Virus record (IMG/VR): IMGVR_UViG_3300037245_000962
Location: 1-25,969 of that record
Length of the DNA: 25,969 bases
Reading direction: 5' to 3' (one strand)
DNA from: a virus
Part shown: piece after piece, positions 1-6,668 of the stretch
Numbering within the stretch: the stretch's first letter is position 1
Layout: every line of letters starts with the position of its first letter
Program-made: the position numbers and the translations under genes
The notes under the pieces: model-generated
Told to the model about the DNA's origin: nothing
What the model saw: only the letters and a program-made list of their open reading frames with translations
Database searches by the model: none

Positions 1-1
1 C

Positions 2-808
2 TTTGCCGTCGTAAAGGAATTGACTACAAAGGATTGCACTTGTAAATCGTGCCAAAAGTTTGGCGTGTTTAAAAATTTGGTCGAACTGGAAAAGAAAACC
101 GTTGATGACGTACTTTTGAAAAAGGTAAAGGTAACTAATGAGCAATACCTTCCGGCCAAAAAGAAAACCGAAGAGGTTAAGCCCAAACGTAAAGACCCGG
201 AACGCGTAGCGGAAGAGGTTGCAACCGCCGCCGATAAAAAGGCGAAAGCTGATAAGACAAAGGTAAGCGACCTACCGCCCAGCGACGAAAAACCAAAGCC
301 CGAACCTACTAAGGAAAAGGCTAAGGTTGACGACGACGAAGACGACTTCGCCGGGTTAAAAAACCTTATAGACATTCGGTTTAAGCGGCTGGAAACGCGC
401 TTGACTAAAAAGCTACACGCCTTCATTGACGACGCGCTTTTACGCAAGCCCGAATTTTTCCTAATTCAAAACATGACCGGCAAATATGGAATTGTCCATG
501 AGTCAAGCCGGTTAGTCATTGTAGATAATATTCTTGAAACGGCGGCGAAAGAAATGTTACCGAAATTTCTTGATATTGTCTACAAATGGAATGGTCAAGA
601 TAAAATGCCTAAAGAATGGGTAACGGCCATTAAAGACATTATTGAAAAGGAAATGCCAAAGGCTAAAGCTGAACTTGCAAAAGCTGATAAGCCACGCGTA
701 GCGCGCAAGATTAAAAGGCGTAAGCCTGCAAAGGCCGAACCAAAGCGCAAGCTAAAACGGCGTGCTAAAGAACCGAAGCGAACTATTAAACGTAGATCGC
801 GGCACTAA
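2..808 (+). CDS. Basic Lys-rich protein with three KRR motifs, 5' partial
   Basis: Function not recognised. The frame is open to the left edge, so the true start probably lies upstream; a TTG at 20 is a possible but poorly spaced start. Near the N-terminus is a Cys cluster (CTCKSC). Residues about 45-110 (counted from 20) are a low-complexity Lys/Glu/Pro stretch. A compact, probably helical domain follows (nt about 350-690). The tail carries three KRR motifs: KIKRR (707-721), KLKRR (749-763) and TIKRR (782-796), before ending in RSRH. The peptide VKVTNEQYL at nt 125-151 is shared with the small coil gene at 22609. Basic tails of this kind suggest nucleic-acid binding or a sorting signal, which is inference. 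A terminator-like hairpin follows the stop. Confidence 0.75.
   Translation, partial: FAVVKELTTKDCTCKSCQKFGVFKNLVELEKKTVDDVLLKKVKVTNEQYLPAKKKTEEVKPKRKDPERVAEEVATAADKKAKADKTKVSDLPPSDEKPKPEPTKEKAKVDDDEDDFAGLKNLIDIRFKRLETRLTKKLHAFIDDALLRKPEFFLIQNMTGKYGIVHESSRLVIVDNILETAAKEMLPKFLDIVYKWNGQDKMPKEWVTAIKDIIEKEMPKAKAELAKADKPRVARKIKRRKPAKAEPKRKLKRRAKEPKRTIKRRSRH
112..151 (+). repeat. 40-bp dispersed repeat, copy 1
   Basis: This segment matches 22824-22863 at 37 of 40 positions, and the last 27 bases at 26 of 27. It is read in the same frame in both genes, giving LLKKVKVTNEQYL here and LLKDVKVTNEQYL there. In copy 2 it contains the start codon and Shine-Dalgarno of the Rad50 C-half gene. Here the equivalent ATG (138) opens only a short frame. 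Confidence 0.85.
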
Positions 809-816
809 AACCAGTA

Positions 817-849
817 CCCGCGAAGCCGCTATGACCGGGGCTTCGCGGG
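817..849 (+). terminator. Terminator-like GC-rich hairpin
   Basis: A perfect 11-bp stem (817-827 with 839-849) and 11-nt loop sit just after the stop of the first gene. No real T-tract follows, so it may be a weak or processing-type terminator, or a 3' stabilising hairpin. Confidence 0.5.
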
Positions 850-864
850 GGCCGGTCTTACCAT

Positions 865-960
865 TAAGTCATAAAATCGAAACGCTAAAGCGTCGTCGTA
901 ATGTAGTGATTACGGCTTGATAAGATTCCTAATGACTTATCAAAACATTAAATAGGAGGA
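865..960 (+). promoter_or_regulatory. 5' leader with two mutually exclusive hairpins
   Basis: One stem pairs 917-924 with 936-943 (8 bp perfect, 11-nt loop). The octamer at 865-872 is also fully complementary to 932-939, which overlaps the right arm of the first stem, so both pairings cannot form together. A strong Shine-Dalgarno (TAGGAGGA, 953-960) follows, seven bases before the ATG at 968. The layout would suit translational or transcriptional control of the next gene. That role is inference. Confidence 0.4.
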
Positions 961-967
961 TTTAAAA

Positions 968-1849
968 ATGGAAAATCAAAACGGAAGCATTTTAAACGAA
1001 GGTGTATTATGTAGTTTTCAAGTTGGCTACTGGGGCGCAAGCGCGAAGCTTGACAAAAATCATTTAGGGCCTAAAGTTCCTAAAGAAATTGTACGCGCTA
1101 TGCAAGATTTGTTCGACGACAAGTTATTGATTCAAGACATTATGACCGTACTAAGACAAGCTAAGTACTTCGTAACGTCAAATAGCTTGCCGTTCCCCAT
1201 TGACGCTGTAACCTTTATCCCTAAACATAAGATTACAGAAATTAATACCGGCCTGCTTGAATATCAAGCCGAACTTGACGAACGGGTTGACCGACTATTA
1301 AGTAAGTACAATTTGTTAAAGCGTCGGTTCCAGCGCAAATACCCCGAATACTACCGGCCCGAAAAGTACCCCGATAAGAATACTTTACGCGCGCGTTACT
1401 ATATGCGCTGGAACTTTTTTCAAATTGGAGTACCCGAAGCGGCGGCGGCGGTAATTGACCCGGTTGAATACCAAAAAGAAGTAGACAAGTTTAAAGGTAT
1501 GGTTAGCGAAATGGAAGAGCTAACCGTTAATTTGATCGGTAACGAATTACTTACACGGCTTGATAAACTGCATAAGCAATGCACAACCGGCGAAGGGCTA
1601 CACGGCAAAACAGTTAATTCGATTAACCGCCTTGTAGACAAGTGGGATGACCTATGGAAAGGCCACGTAGACGACAAGAAAATGAAGATGATTATAGCGC
1701 GGCTACGTAAGGAAATGAAAAAAGTTAGCATCGACCGTCTTAAAGGCAATGAAGATTTTAGGGCGGAGGTTGGCGACAAGTTAGGGTCAATGCTTAAAAA
1801 GCTTGACAAAATGCCTAACGTCCAGCTAAAACGGCGGCTTGACATTTAA
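968..1849 (+). CDS. DUF3150-like phage protein ending in LKRRLDI
   Basis: A 293-aa protein started at an ATG with a very good Shine-Dalgarno (TAGGAGGA). The N-terminal pattern (a strand, then YWGASAKLDKNHLG, then long helices with Pro-rich joints) resembles DUF3150 proteins found on phages and plasmids. I recognise that family only from memory, and its biochemical function is not known to me. Residues about 80-120 and 165-280 look helical or coiled-coil. The protein ends in LKRRLDI (1826-1846), and the protein at 24900 ends in KKRRLDI. The strong ribosome site and private structured leader suggest high or regulated expression. Confidence 0.75.
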   Translation: MENQNGSILNEGVLCSFQVGYWGASAKLDKNHLGPKVPKEIVRAMQDLFDDKLLIQDIMTVLRQAKYFVTSNSLPFPIDAVTFIPKHKITEINTGLLEYQAELDERVDRLLSKYNLLKRRFQRKYPEYYRPEKYPDKNTLRARYYMRWNFFQIGVPEAAAAVIDPVEYQKEVDKFKGMVSEMEELTVNLIGNELLTRLDKLHKQCTTGEGLHGKTVNSINRLVDKWDDLWKGHVDDKKMKMIIARLRKEMKKVSIDRLKGNEDFRAEVGDKLGSMLKKLDKMPNVQLKRRLDI

Positions 1850-1898
1850 ACCGCAATTTGATATTAACTTACTTTTAACTACCTTATGAGGTTTGCTC

Positions 1899-2411
1899 AT
1901 GTTTAAAACAACTTGTAAATATTGCAAACACTTCGCCGTTACGTCGAAAACTGGTAAGGTCCGAAAGGGTAAAGTCTTTAGGCGTTGTCCCGTTAAGGAA
2001 AAAGTAATGCATCCCGACAAATCGGCGTGCGATTACTTCGGCCCCGCAAATAACTTTCATTGCGATATGTACGAACATCAATTAGCTTTTGCTAATTGTC
2101 TGAATAGACGGGGCAACCGCCTTAAGCTTATGGAATGGGAAGATTGTAAAAAATGTAGACAATTTGAAAAAGAGTTAAAGGGTTTATTCATGGAATTTTT
2201 TATTGAAGGCCGCGACCCTATAACCCCTTCAAGCTACAGCGAATCCAAACCTAATAAGCCCGGTACTGAAAAAAAGCGTCGGGTTTTAAAGCGTCGTAAC
2301 AAAAGCCCATTAACAAAGGCTTTAGACGAACTGCTACCCAAACCAAAAGGCCGGACCATTAAGCGACGTAAACCCGCAAAGCGTAAGCTTAAGCGGAGGT
2401 TGAAAAAATGA
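1899..2411 (+). CDS. Cys-rich zinc-binding-like protein with KRR tail
   Basis: About 170 aa. The ATG at 1899 is preferred over an in-frame TTG at 1893 because TGAGG (1887-1891) lies at proper spacing. Two CxxC-xx-F knuckles are visible, TCKYCKHF near the N-terminus and DCKKCRQF near residue 85, with further Cys and His between, so one or two structural zinc sites are likely. The C-terminal third is basic with VLKRR (2283-2297), TIKRR (2355-2369) and KLKRR (2385-2399). The phrase LPKPKGRTIKRR resembles LPKPQRTITRR in the protein at 5849. Its stop overlaps the next ATG (ATGA), so the two are translationally coupled. Function unknown. Confidence 0.75.
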   Translation: MFKTTCKYCKHFAVTSKTGKVRKGKVFRRCPVKEKVMHPDKSACDYFGPANNFHCDMYEHQLAFANCLNRRGNRLKLMEWEDCKKCRQFEKELKGLFMEFFIEGRDPITPSSYSESKPNKPGTEKKRRVLKRRNKSPLTKALDELLPKPKGRTIKRRKPAKRKLKRRLKK

Positions 2412-2719
2412 TCGAAAAAAACCTAAGTAATTTGATTCCAGATGATAAGATAAGCCCATTAGATAAAGTAATTAAAGACGACAACTTCAAAAATCTTTCG
2501 TCCGAAGCTAAAGAACTGGTTTGGCTAATTCTAAACGCCCCGCAAGAAATTTTAGATTTACTACCGCGTGGCCGCTACAGATCGGACAAGCTAACCAAAA
2601 AGAAATGTCAACTTTATCTTAATGCAAGATGGAAACGGCCCTACCTATTGGCCGCAATTATCGACGCGCTTGTTAATCATGTAATTGACGAATTAACAAA
2701 ATGGGCTAATGACTTATAG
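2408..2719 (+). CDS. Small helical protein, unknown
   Basis: A 103-aa protein that starts inside the stop codon of its neighbour (ATGA) and is therefore probably coupled to it. It is predicted mostly helical, with a basic middle (RGRYRSDKLTKKKC) and a hydrophobic C-terminal helix (LLAAIIDALVNHVIDEL). There are no catalytic motifs and no family I recognise. It is the last gene before a strong intrinsic terminator. Confidence 0.65.
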   Translation: MIEKNLSNLIPDDKISPLDKVIKDDNFKNLSSEAKELVWLILNAPQEILDLLPRGRYRSDKLTKKKCQLYLNARWKRPYLLAAIIDALVNHVIDELTKWANDL

Positions 2720-2739
2720 GCGGAGGATTTACGAAAGAA

Positions 2740-2788
2740 CCCCGTGCAAACCGTTAGTAATAGCGGATTTGCACGGGGCCTTTTTTTT
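2740..2788 (+). terminator. Intrinsic terminator
   Basis: The left arm at 2740-2753 pairs with 2764-2778 (14 bp with one bulged base), and an 8-T tract follows at 2781-2788. It ends the transcription unit of the 968-2719 genes. Confidence 0.9.
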
Positions 2789-2789
2789 G

Positions 2790-2808
2790 TGCTATAATTT
2801 AGTAGGGG
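2790..2808 (+). promoter_or_regulatory. Extended -10 promoter fused to ribosome site
   Basis: TGCTATAAT (2790-2798) is a perfect extended -10. Only weak -35 candidates exist (TTGCAC at 2769). Initiation about 7 nt downstream would fall inside the Shine-Dalgarno AGGGGG (2803-2808), giving a very short leader before the ATG at 2815. The same module recurs at 16890. Confidence 0.7.
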
Positions 2809-2814
2809 GTCGTT

Positions 2815-4218
2815 ATGAAAAAAATACAAGTCATTGACGAAGTACACTGTAAGGCAAATGCCGAAGCCCGTAAGCGTATAAAGTATGTGTTTTCCTACAA
2901 GGTTGAATTTTGGCGGCAAGGCGTATTCGCAAAACAGCAAGAGGAAAAAAGGCAATTCCTTATAACAGGCCGCAAGGGTACAGGCGGTCAATTCCTAACC
3001 GGGTTATTACCGCGTGTTATGCGCTACTGTAAACGCCGGGGCATAGACATTGACTTAACCGACAACCGGGAAACGATTAGCCCTTTAACCCCGCCTAAGC
3101 TTGACGGCATTACATTTAGAGAAGATCAAACAAAAGCAATCCGCCGAATGACTACAACGCCACGCGGTAAAATCATAGCGCCTACAGGGTCCGGCAAAAC
3201 TTTAGTAGCGCTGGGTTTTATTAGTAAATTCCCTTTGCATAGGTCAATCATTGTAGCCCATACGCGCGACCTAATTGACCAGTTTACCGACGAAGCAAAG
3301 CGCTTTAGGAAAAACCTACCTAAGCTTTATACGTCAAACGGGTCTAAAGAATTGGTTGACCATTTTGCAAAGCTACGGAACATGAAAAAGCCGGGGCTTG
3401 TGATTACTACCATACAAAGCATTGACTATATAGACCCGCAAAACTACGTTGATTTATTCGACATTACTATAATAGATGAAGTCCACCACGTAAACGCGCT
3501 AAAATCCCAGTACGGCAAATTCATGCAACATAACCTAAGCCCCCGCCGTTATGGGTTTACCGCTACCGACCTTAAAAAAAGGGGTTTCCTACTGGTTAAC
3601 GAAGGGCTTGTAGGTCCACGAATAGCGCGGCTTCGCACAAGTGAAGCAATCAAGTTAGGCATTATAGCAAAACCTAAAATAGAAGTGGCTAACGTTCCCT
3701 ACAGCGTCAAGATTAATAAGGCTTGTACCAGTTATGCCGCCTACTATCAAAAGGCTATAGTTGAAAACAAAGCGCGAAATCAAATCATAGTAGATCGAAT
3801 TTCTAAATGTATTCGGCTTAAAAGACCTATACTGGTTTTAGTCGAAAAAATAAAGCACGGCGAAATATTGCAAGACATTCTTAAGCGCCGAAATAATTTA
3901 AAAGTACCTTTTATTCAAGGCAAGATGAACTCGAACCAGCGGAAGGAATTAAAGGCCGCGCTTATTGAGGAAAAAATACACGCCGCAATAGCTACACGCG
4001 TTTGGATGGAAGGAATAAACATACCGAACCTACAAGTAATTGTTTACGCGGCTGGTATGAAGGAAGAGAAAAAGGCGCTACAGGCTATGGGCCGGGGGCT
4101 AAGGGCTACCGACGATAAGCAAGAAATTTTACTACTGGATTTTTTAGACCCGTATAGATATTTGGCCGAACATTCTGTAATGCGTTTACAAGTTTATAAT
4201 AAGGAAGGCTGGCTATAA
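2815..4218 (+). CDS. UvsW-like SF2 DNA helicase
   Basis: A 467-aa superfamily 2 helicase/annealase. Seen: Walker A APTGSGKT (residues 122-129), Walker B DEVHH (221-225), motif III-like GFTAT, motif V-like RVWMEGINIPN, and motif VI QAMGRGLRAT (423-432) with the arginine finger. An N-terminal domain of about 90 residues precedes the motor, as in T4 UvsW. Proteins of this type unwind branched DNA, migrate recombination intermediates and remove R-loops at origins. Its place ahead of the primase and candidate origin fits a role in controlling initiation or rescuing forks. A restriction-type or RadD-like SF2 helicase is the alternative. Confidence 0.9.
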   Translation: MKKIQVIDEVHCKANAEARKRIKYVFSYKVEFWRQGVFAKQQEEKRQFLITGRKGTGGQFLTGLLPRVMRYCKRRGIDIDLTDNRETISPLTPPKLDGITFREDQTKAIRRMTTTPRGKIIAPTGSGKTLVALGFISKFPLHRSIIVAHTRDLIDQFTDEAKRFRKNLPKLYTSNGSKELVDHFAKLRNMKKPGLVITTIQSIDYIDPQNYVDLFDITIIDEVHHVNALKSQYGKFMQHNLSPRRYGFTATDLKKRGFLLVNEGLVGPRIARLRTSEAIKLGIIAKPKIEVANVPYSVKINKACTSYAAYYQKAIVENKARNQIIVDRISKCIRLKRPILVLVEKIKHGEILQDILKRRNNLKVPFIQGKMNSNQRKELKAALIEEKIHAAIATRVWMEGINIPNLQVIVYAAGMKEEKKALQAMGRGLRATDDKQEILLLDFLDPYRYLAEHSVMRLQVYNKEGWL

Positions 4219-4240
4219 CTTTAACTATTAGGGGGTTATA

Positions 4241-4504
4241 ATGATTAATTTTGTTTCAACCGATAAAAAATCCGGTGTAGTAATTGGAATCGGCTTTAAC
4301 CATGATGATTTAGACCGTCTATACGAAGGCCAATTTATAACATTGAAAGTTTCAGATATGGGAATTGATATAAGCGAAGGCGTCGAAATGGAAATAAAGA
4401 TTTTCGGCGGAAACAATGACGACCAAATGATCGAAGACTTGCGCTTAGTAATGGGGCCAGAATTAAAGCTATGGCCGGGCGTTGAAAAAGGCAAGTTAAA
4501 CTAA
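4241..4504 (+). CDS. Small protein between helicase and primase
   Basis: An 87-aa protein with Shine-Dalgarno AGGGGG (4230-4235) and a start at 4241. It looks like a small beta-rich fold (GVVIGIGF, QFITLKV, VEMEIKIFG) with an acidic middle. No Cys or catalytic motif is visible. Its stop is immediately followed by the primase ATG, implying co-translation. I do not recognise the family. Confidence 0.65.
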   Translation: MINFVSTDKKSGVVIGIGFNHDDLDRLYEGQFITLKVSDMGIDISEGVEMEIKIFGGNNDDQMIEDLRLVMGPELKLWPGVEKGKLN

Positions 4505-5425
4505 ATGGACTTATTAGAATTTTTAGACGATATAGAGATAAGATATTCAACGGGCGGTAAGAATGTAGCCCCCGGCTGGATAGGCTTGCGTTGCCCATTT
4601 TGCGACGACGAAAGCAATCACTTAGGCGTAAGGGTCAACGATTTAAAATGTACTTGCTGGAAGTGCGGCGGTCATAGCTTAGTAAATGTTATAACAGAAA
4701 TTGCAGATATAAGTAAAAAGGAAGCACGCCGGGTAGCTAAGTCATTGACCGGGGACGAAGACCACGTATTAACCTTACAAGACTACAACCTACAGGAATA
4801 CAAACGCCACGCAACCAAATTACCGCCCGAAGCTATCAAAGTTTTTCCGACCAAACACAAGCAGTACCTACGGGGCCGGGGCTTTCACGCGAACCGAATT
4901 ATACGCAAATATAACCTACTGGCTTGTCAAAATATAGGCGATTTTAAATTCCGTATAGTAATTCCTATATACGTCAAGCGGTCCCTTGTTAGCTTTACGT
5001 CGCGCGCGGTATATGACAGCATGGAACCAAAGTATAAAAACGCGCCACTTAAAGATTGTATAATGTCCGCAAAGAATAGCATTTACAATATTGATACAGT
5101 TAAAAAAAATAGTGATTGCCTTGTATGCGAAGGGCCGGTAGACGTTTGGCGCTTCGGGGACGGGGCGGTAGCTATTATAGGAATACAATTCACGCAATAT
5201 CAATTAAGTTTACTAAAGCAAAAAGAAATTCGTAACCTCTATATTATGCTTGACTCGGAACGCTACGCCCAGCGCGTAAAGGCTGAACAAATAGCCCGGC
5301 TTATGTCACCGTGGGTTAGTCGTTTTGAATTACTCGAAGCCAAATACCATAAAGATTTGGGGGAATTTAGCCACCGGGACGCGGAGCAACTACGCAACTT
5401 ATTGAAATTCAACCACAACATTTGA
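4505..5425 (+). CDS. DnaG-like DNA primase
   Basis: A 306-aa primase that makes RNA primers for replication. The N-terminal zinc ribbon has C30-x2-C33, then C49, C51 and C54 (CTCWKC). The C-terminal half carries a TOPRIM fold with EGPVDVWR (Glu209) and the metal-binding DSE (250-252) in place of DxD. It is about half the length of bacterial DnaG and lacks an obvious helicase-binding C-terminal domain, as is common for phage primases. The gene starts directly after the upstream stop. It is the last gene before the dyad-rich gap and is likely terminated by the hairpin at 5441-5477. Confidence 0.9.
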   Translation: MDLLEFLDDIEIRYSTGGKNVAPGWIGLRCPFCDDESNHLGVRVNDLKCTCWKCGGHSLVNVITEIADISKKEARRVAKSLTGDEDHVLTLQDYNLQEYKRHATKLPPEAIKVFPTKHKQYLRGRGFHANRIIRKYNLLACQNIGDFKFRIVIPIYVKRSLVSFTSRAVYDSMEPKYKNAPLKDCIMSAKNSIYNIDTVKKNSDCLVCEGPVDVWRFGDGAVAIIGIQFTQYQLSLLKQKEIRNLYIMLDSERYAQRVKAEQIARLMSPWVSRFELLEAKYHKDLGEFSHRDAEQLRNLLKFNHNI

Positions 5426-5426
5426 C

Positions 5427-5455
5427 TTGACAATGACTACACGGCCATGTATAAC
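5427..5455 (+). promoter_or_regulatory. Consensus sigma70 promoter
   Basis: TTGACA (5427-5432), a 17-bp spacer and TATAAC (5450-5455) match the bacterial housekeeping promoter almost perfectly. The start site would be near 5462. The -10 lies in the loop of the terminator at 5441-5477. Confidence 0.75.
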
Positions 5456-5477
5456 TATAGGCCGTTACTTTTTTTTT
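5441..5477 (+). terminator. Terminator nested with promoter
   Basis: A 6-bp stem (ACGGCC 5441-5446 with GGCCGT 5460-5465), a 13-nt loop, and a 9-T tract at 5469-5477. It would end transcription from the primase operon, while the overlapping promoter would start downstream of most of the stem and so escape it. Confidence 0.6.
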
Positions 5478-5848
5478 GTAGGGAATTACTTGTTAACTTT
5501 TAACCCCTTCTAAACCTATAGTATTCGCGGGCCTACCGGCCCTACCTTATTCATTTGACGAATTGCCTTTGTCATAATGCATCGCATAAGGTACATTTCC
5601 TACAAAAAAATGTCAAACGCCGGTAGGTCCACTAATACTATAGGTTTTATTAGTTCCAAATATTTATGATTTGTATATCTACCGTTCAATACAAATTGCT
5701 TGCGTTAGTATGTTTTATGGGCTTACATATTTTATTATTGCATACCTACGTAGTAGGTATATAAAAAATACGCAATTCCAAACATAATATCCGCGTGCGA
5801 ATTTAAAAAATTCGCGCAAGTATATATATTCGTGAAAGGTTTTCACAA
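5456..5848 (+). other. Dyad-rich AT-rich gap, candidate replication origin
   Basis: No gene is visible. It contains a 29-nt inverted repeat (5512-5540 with 5619-5647, about 25 of 29 paired) and an 8-bp repeat (5543-5550 with 5586-5593). A 12-bp complement (5471-5482 with 5599-5610) crosses the first repeat. Further dyads are an 8-bp stem (5669-5676 with 5689-5696), a near palindrome (5742-5749 with 5753-5760), 5795-5803 with 5809-5817, and a ribosome-site hairpin at 5832-5846. It lies between the primase gene and the DnaB-like helicase region, a common place for a phage origin. A long structured 5' leader is the alternative. Confidence 0.5.
5832..5846 (+). promoter_or_regulatory. Hairpin covering the ribosome site of the 5849 gene
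   Basis: GTGAAA (5832-5837) pairs with TTTCAC (5841-5846) around a 3-nt loop. The Shine-Dalgarno AAAGG (5835-5839) lies in the stem and loop, so it could be partly hidden. The GTG start follows at 5849. Confidence 0.4.
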
Positions 5849-6664
5849 GTGGTTAAGACAAATAGTAAACAAGTCAACCTTGTTGAAAAGAAATTTATCT
5901 TTGAAAAACGCCGCAAGCGAAGACGGCCATACATACCAGTAGATCAAGTTTTGCCTAAACCCCAGCGCACCATTACCCGCCGCCTAACAAAAAAGCATAA
6001 GCAAATTATTAACTACTGGGAAAAACTGGGACCGCCTTTTGCAGAAATCCGAAAAAAAGAAGTGCTTGCGGTCCCTTTATCGAAGGTGCTTCGCGAATGT
6101 AGTAATGACCCCCGGCAAGTCAACTTTGTAATTCAAACCGCCCACCAATATTTTTCATCAAATTATTTTATTTACAAACTTCGTAGCGGACCCACTAAAA
6201 ATATTCGACTATATGACTTCTTGGTCCTTAATCAATTCCAAATGCGCGGCCAATTCCTTATATCTAAAGGCTTTAAATCTTGGTTTGAAGTATTCCTAAT
6301 AAAAGATGAACAATGGTTAAGCGAATATCTTATACGTCTTCCAAAATTCTTAAAAGTCAAAGAGTACGACCCGAAAATAATTTACGAAAAAATAAAAGAG
6401 ATATTAGAAATTAAAAAAGTCGAATGGAAATGGAAGAGTCATTTAATTACTATAACTAACCGGCTTATGGAATTTTGCGAAGTCAATAAGGGTTATAGTA
6501 TAACCGCCGGACTTAGCGACTTTGAACAATATATAAAACACGAAGTCAACCAGCAAGCTAAACCTTTTTGGTTCGTATCCGATAATTTTTGGAATATGCG
6601 CTTTAAACCCTTTATAGTAAAGGTAGGCCGCTTTCAAGATGAACGCTACATAACAGAGATATAA
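5849..6664 (+). CDS. Unknown protein upstream of replicative helicase
   Basis: A 271-aa protein with a GTG start and AAAGG nine bases upstream. The N-terminus is strongly basic (KRRKRRRP), followed by LPKPQRTITRR, a degenerate form of the KRR phrase in the 1899 protein. The rest is helical and aromatic-rich, without Walker, Cys or nuclease motifs that I can see. It lies between the candidate origin and the DnaB-like helicase and ends four bases before it. A helicase loader or origin-binding role would be reasonable from position alone, but no motif supports it. Confidence 0.7.
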   Translation: MVKTNSKQVNLVEKKFIFEKRRKRRRPYIPVDQVLPKPQRTITRRLTKKHKQIINYWEKLGPPFAEIRKKEVLAVPLSKVLRECSNDPRQVNFVIQTAHQYFSSNYFIYKLRSGPTKNIRLYDFLVLNQFQMRGQFLISKGFKSWFEVFLIKDEQWLSEYLIRLPKFLKVKEYDPKIIYEKIKEILEIKKVEWKWKSHLITITNRLMEFCEVNKGYSITAGLSDFEQYIKHEVNQQAKPFWFVSDNFWNMRFKPFIVKVGRFQDERYITEI

Positions 6665-6668
6665 AACT

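Noticed and set aside
1420-1845. Long antisense frames opposite the DUF3150-like gene and elsewhere
   Set aside because: All minus-strand frames lie opposite well-supported + genes, lack ribosome sites and have compositions typical of reverse-complemented coding DNA.
2720-2735. AGGAGG-like site after the 2408 gene
   Set aside because: No frame of any length follows before the terminator, so it is probably chance.
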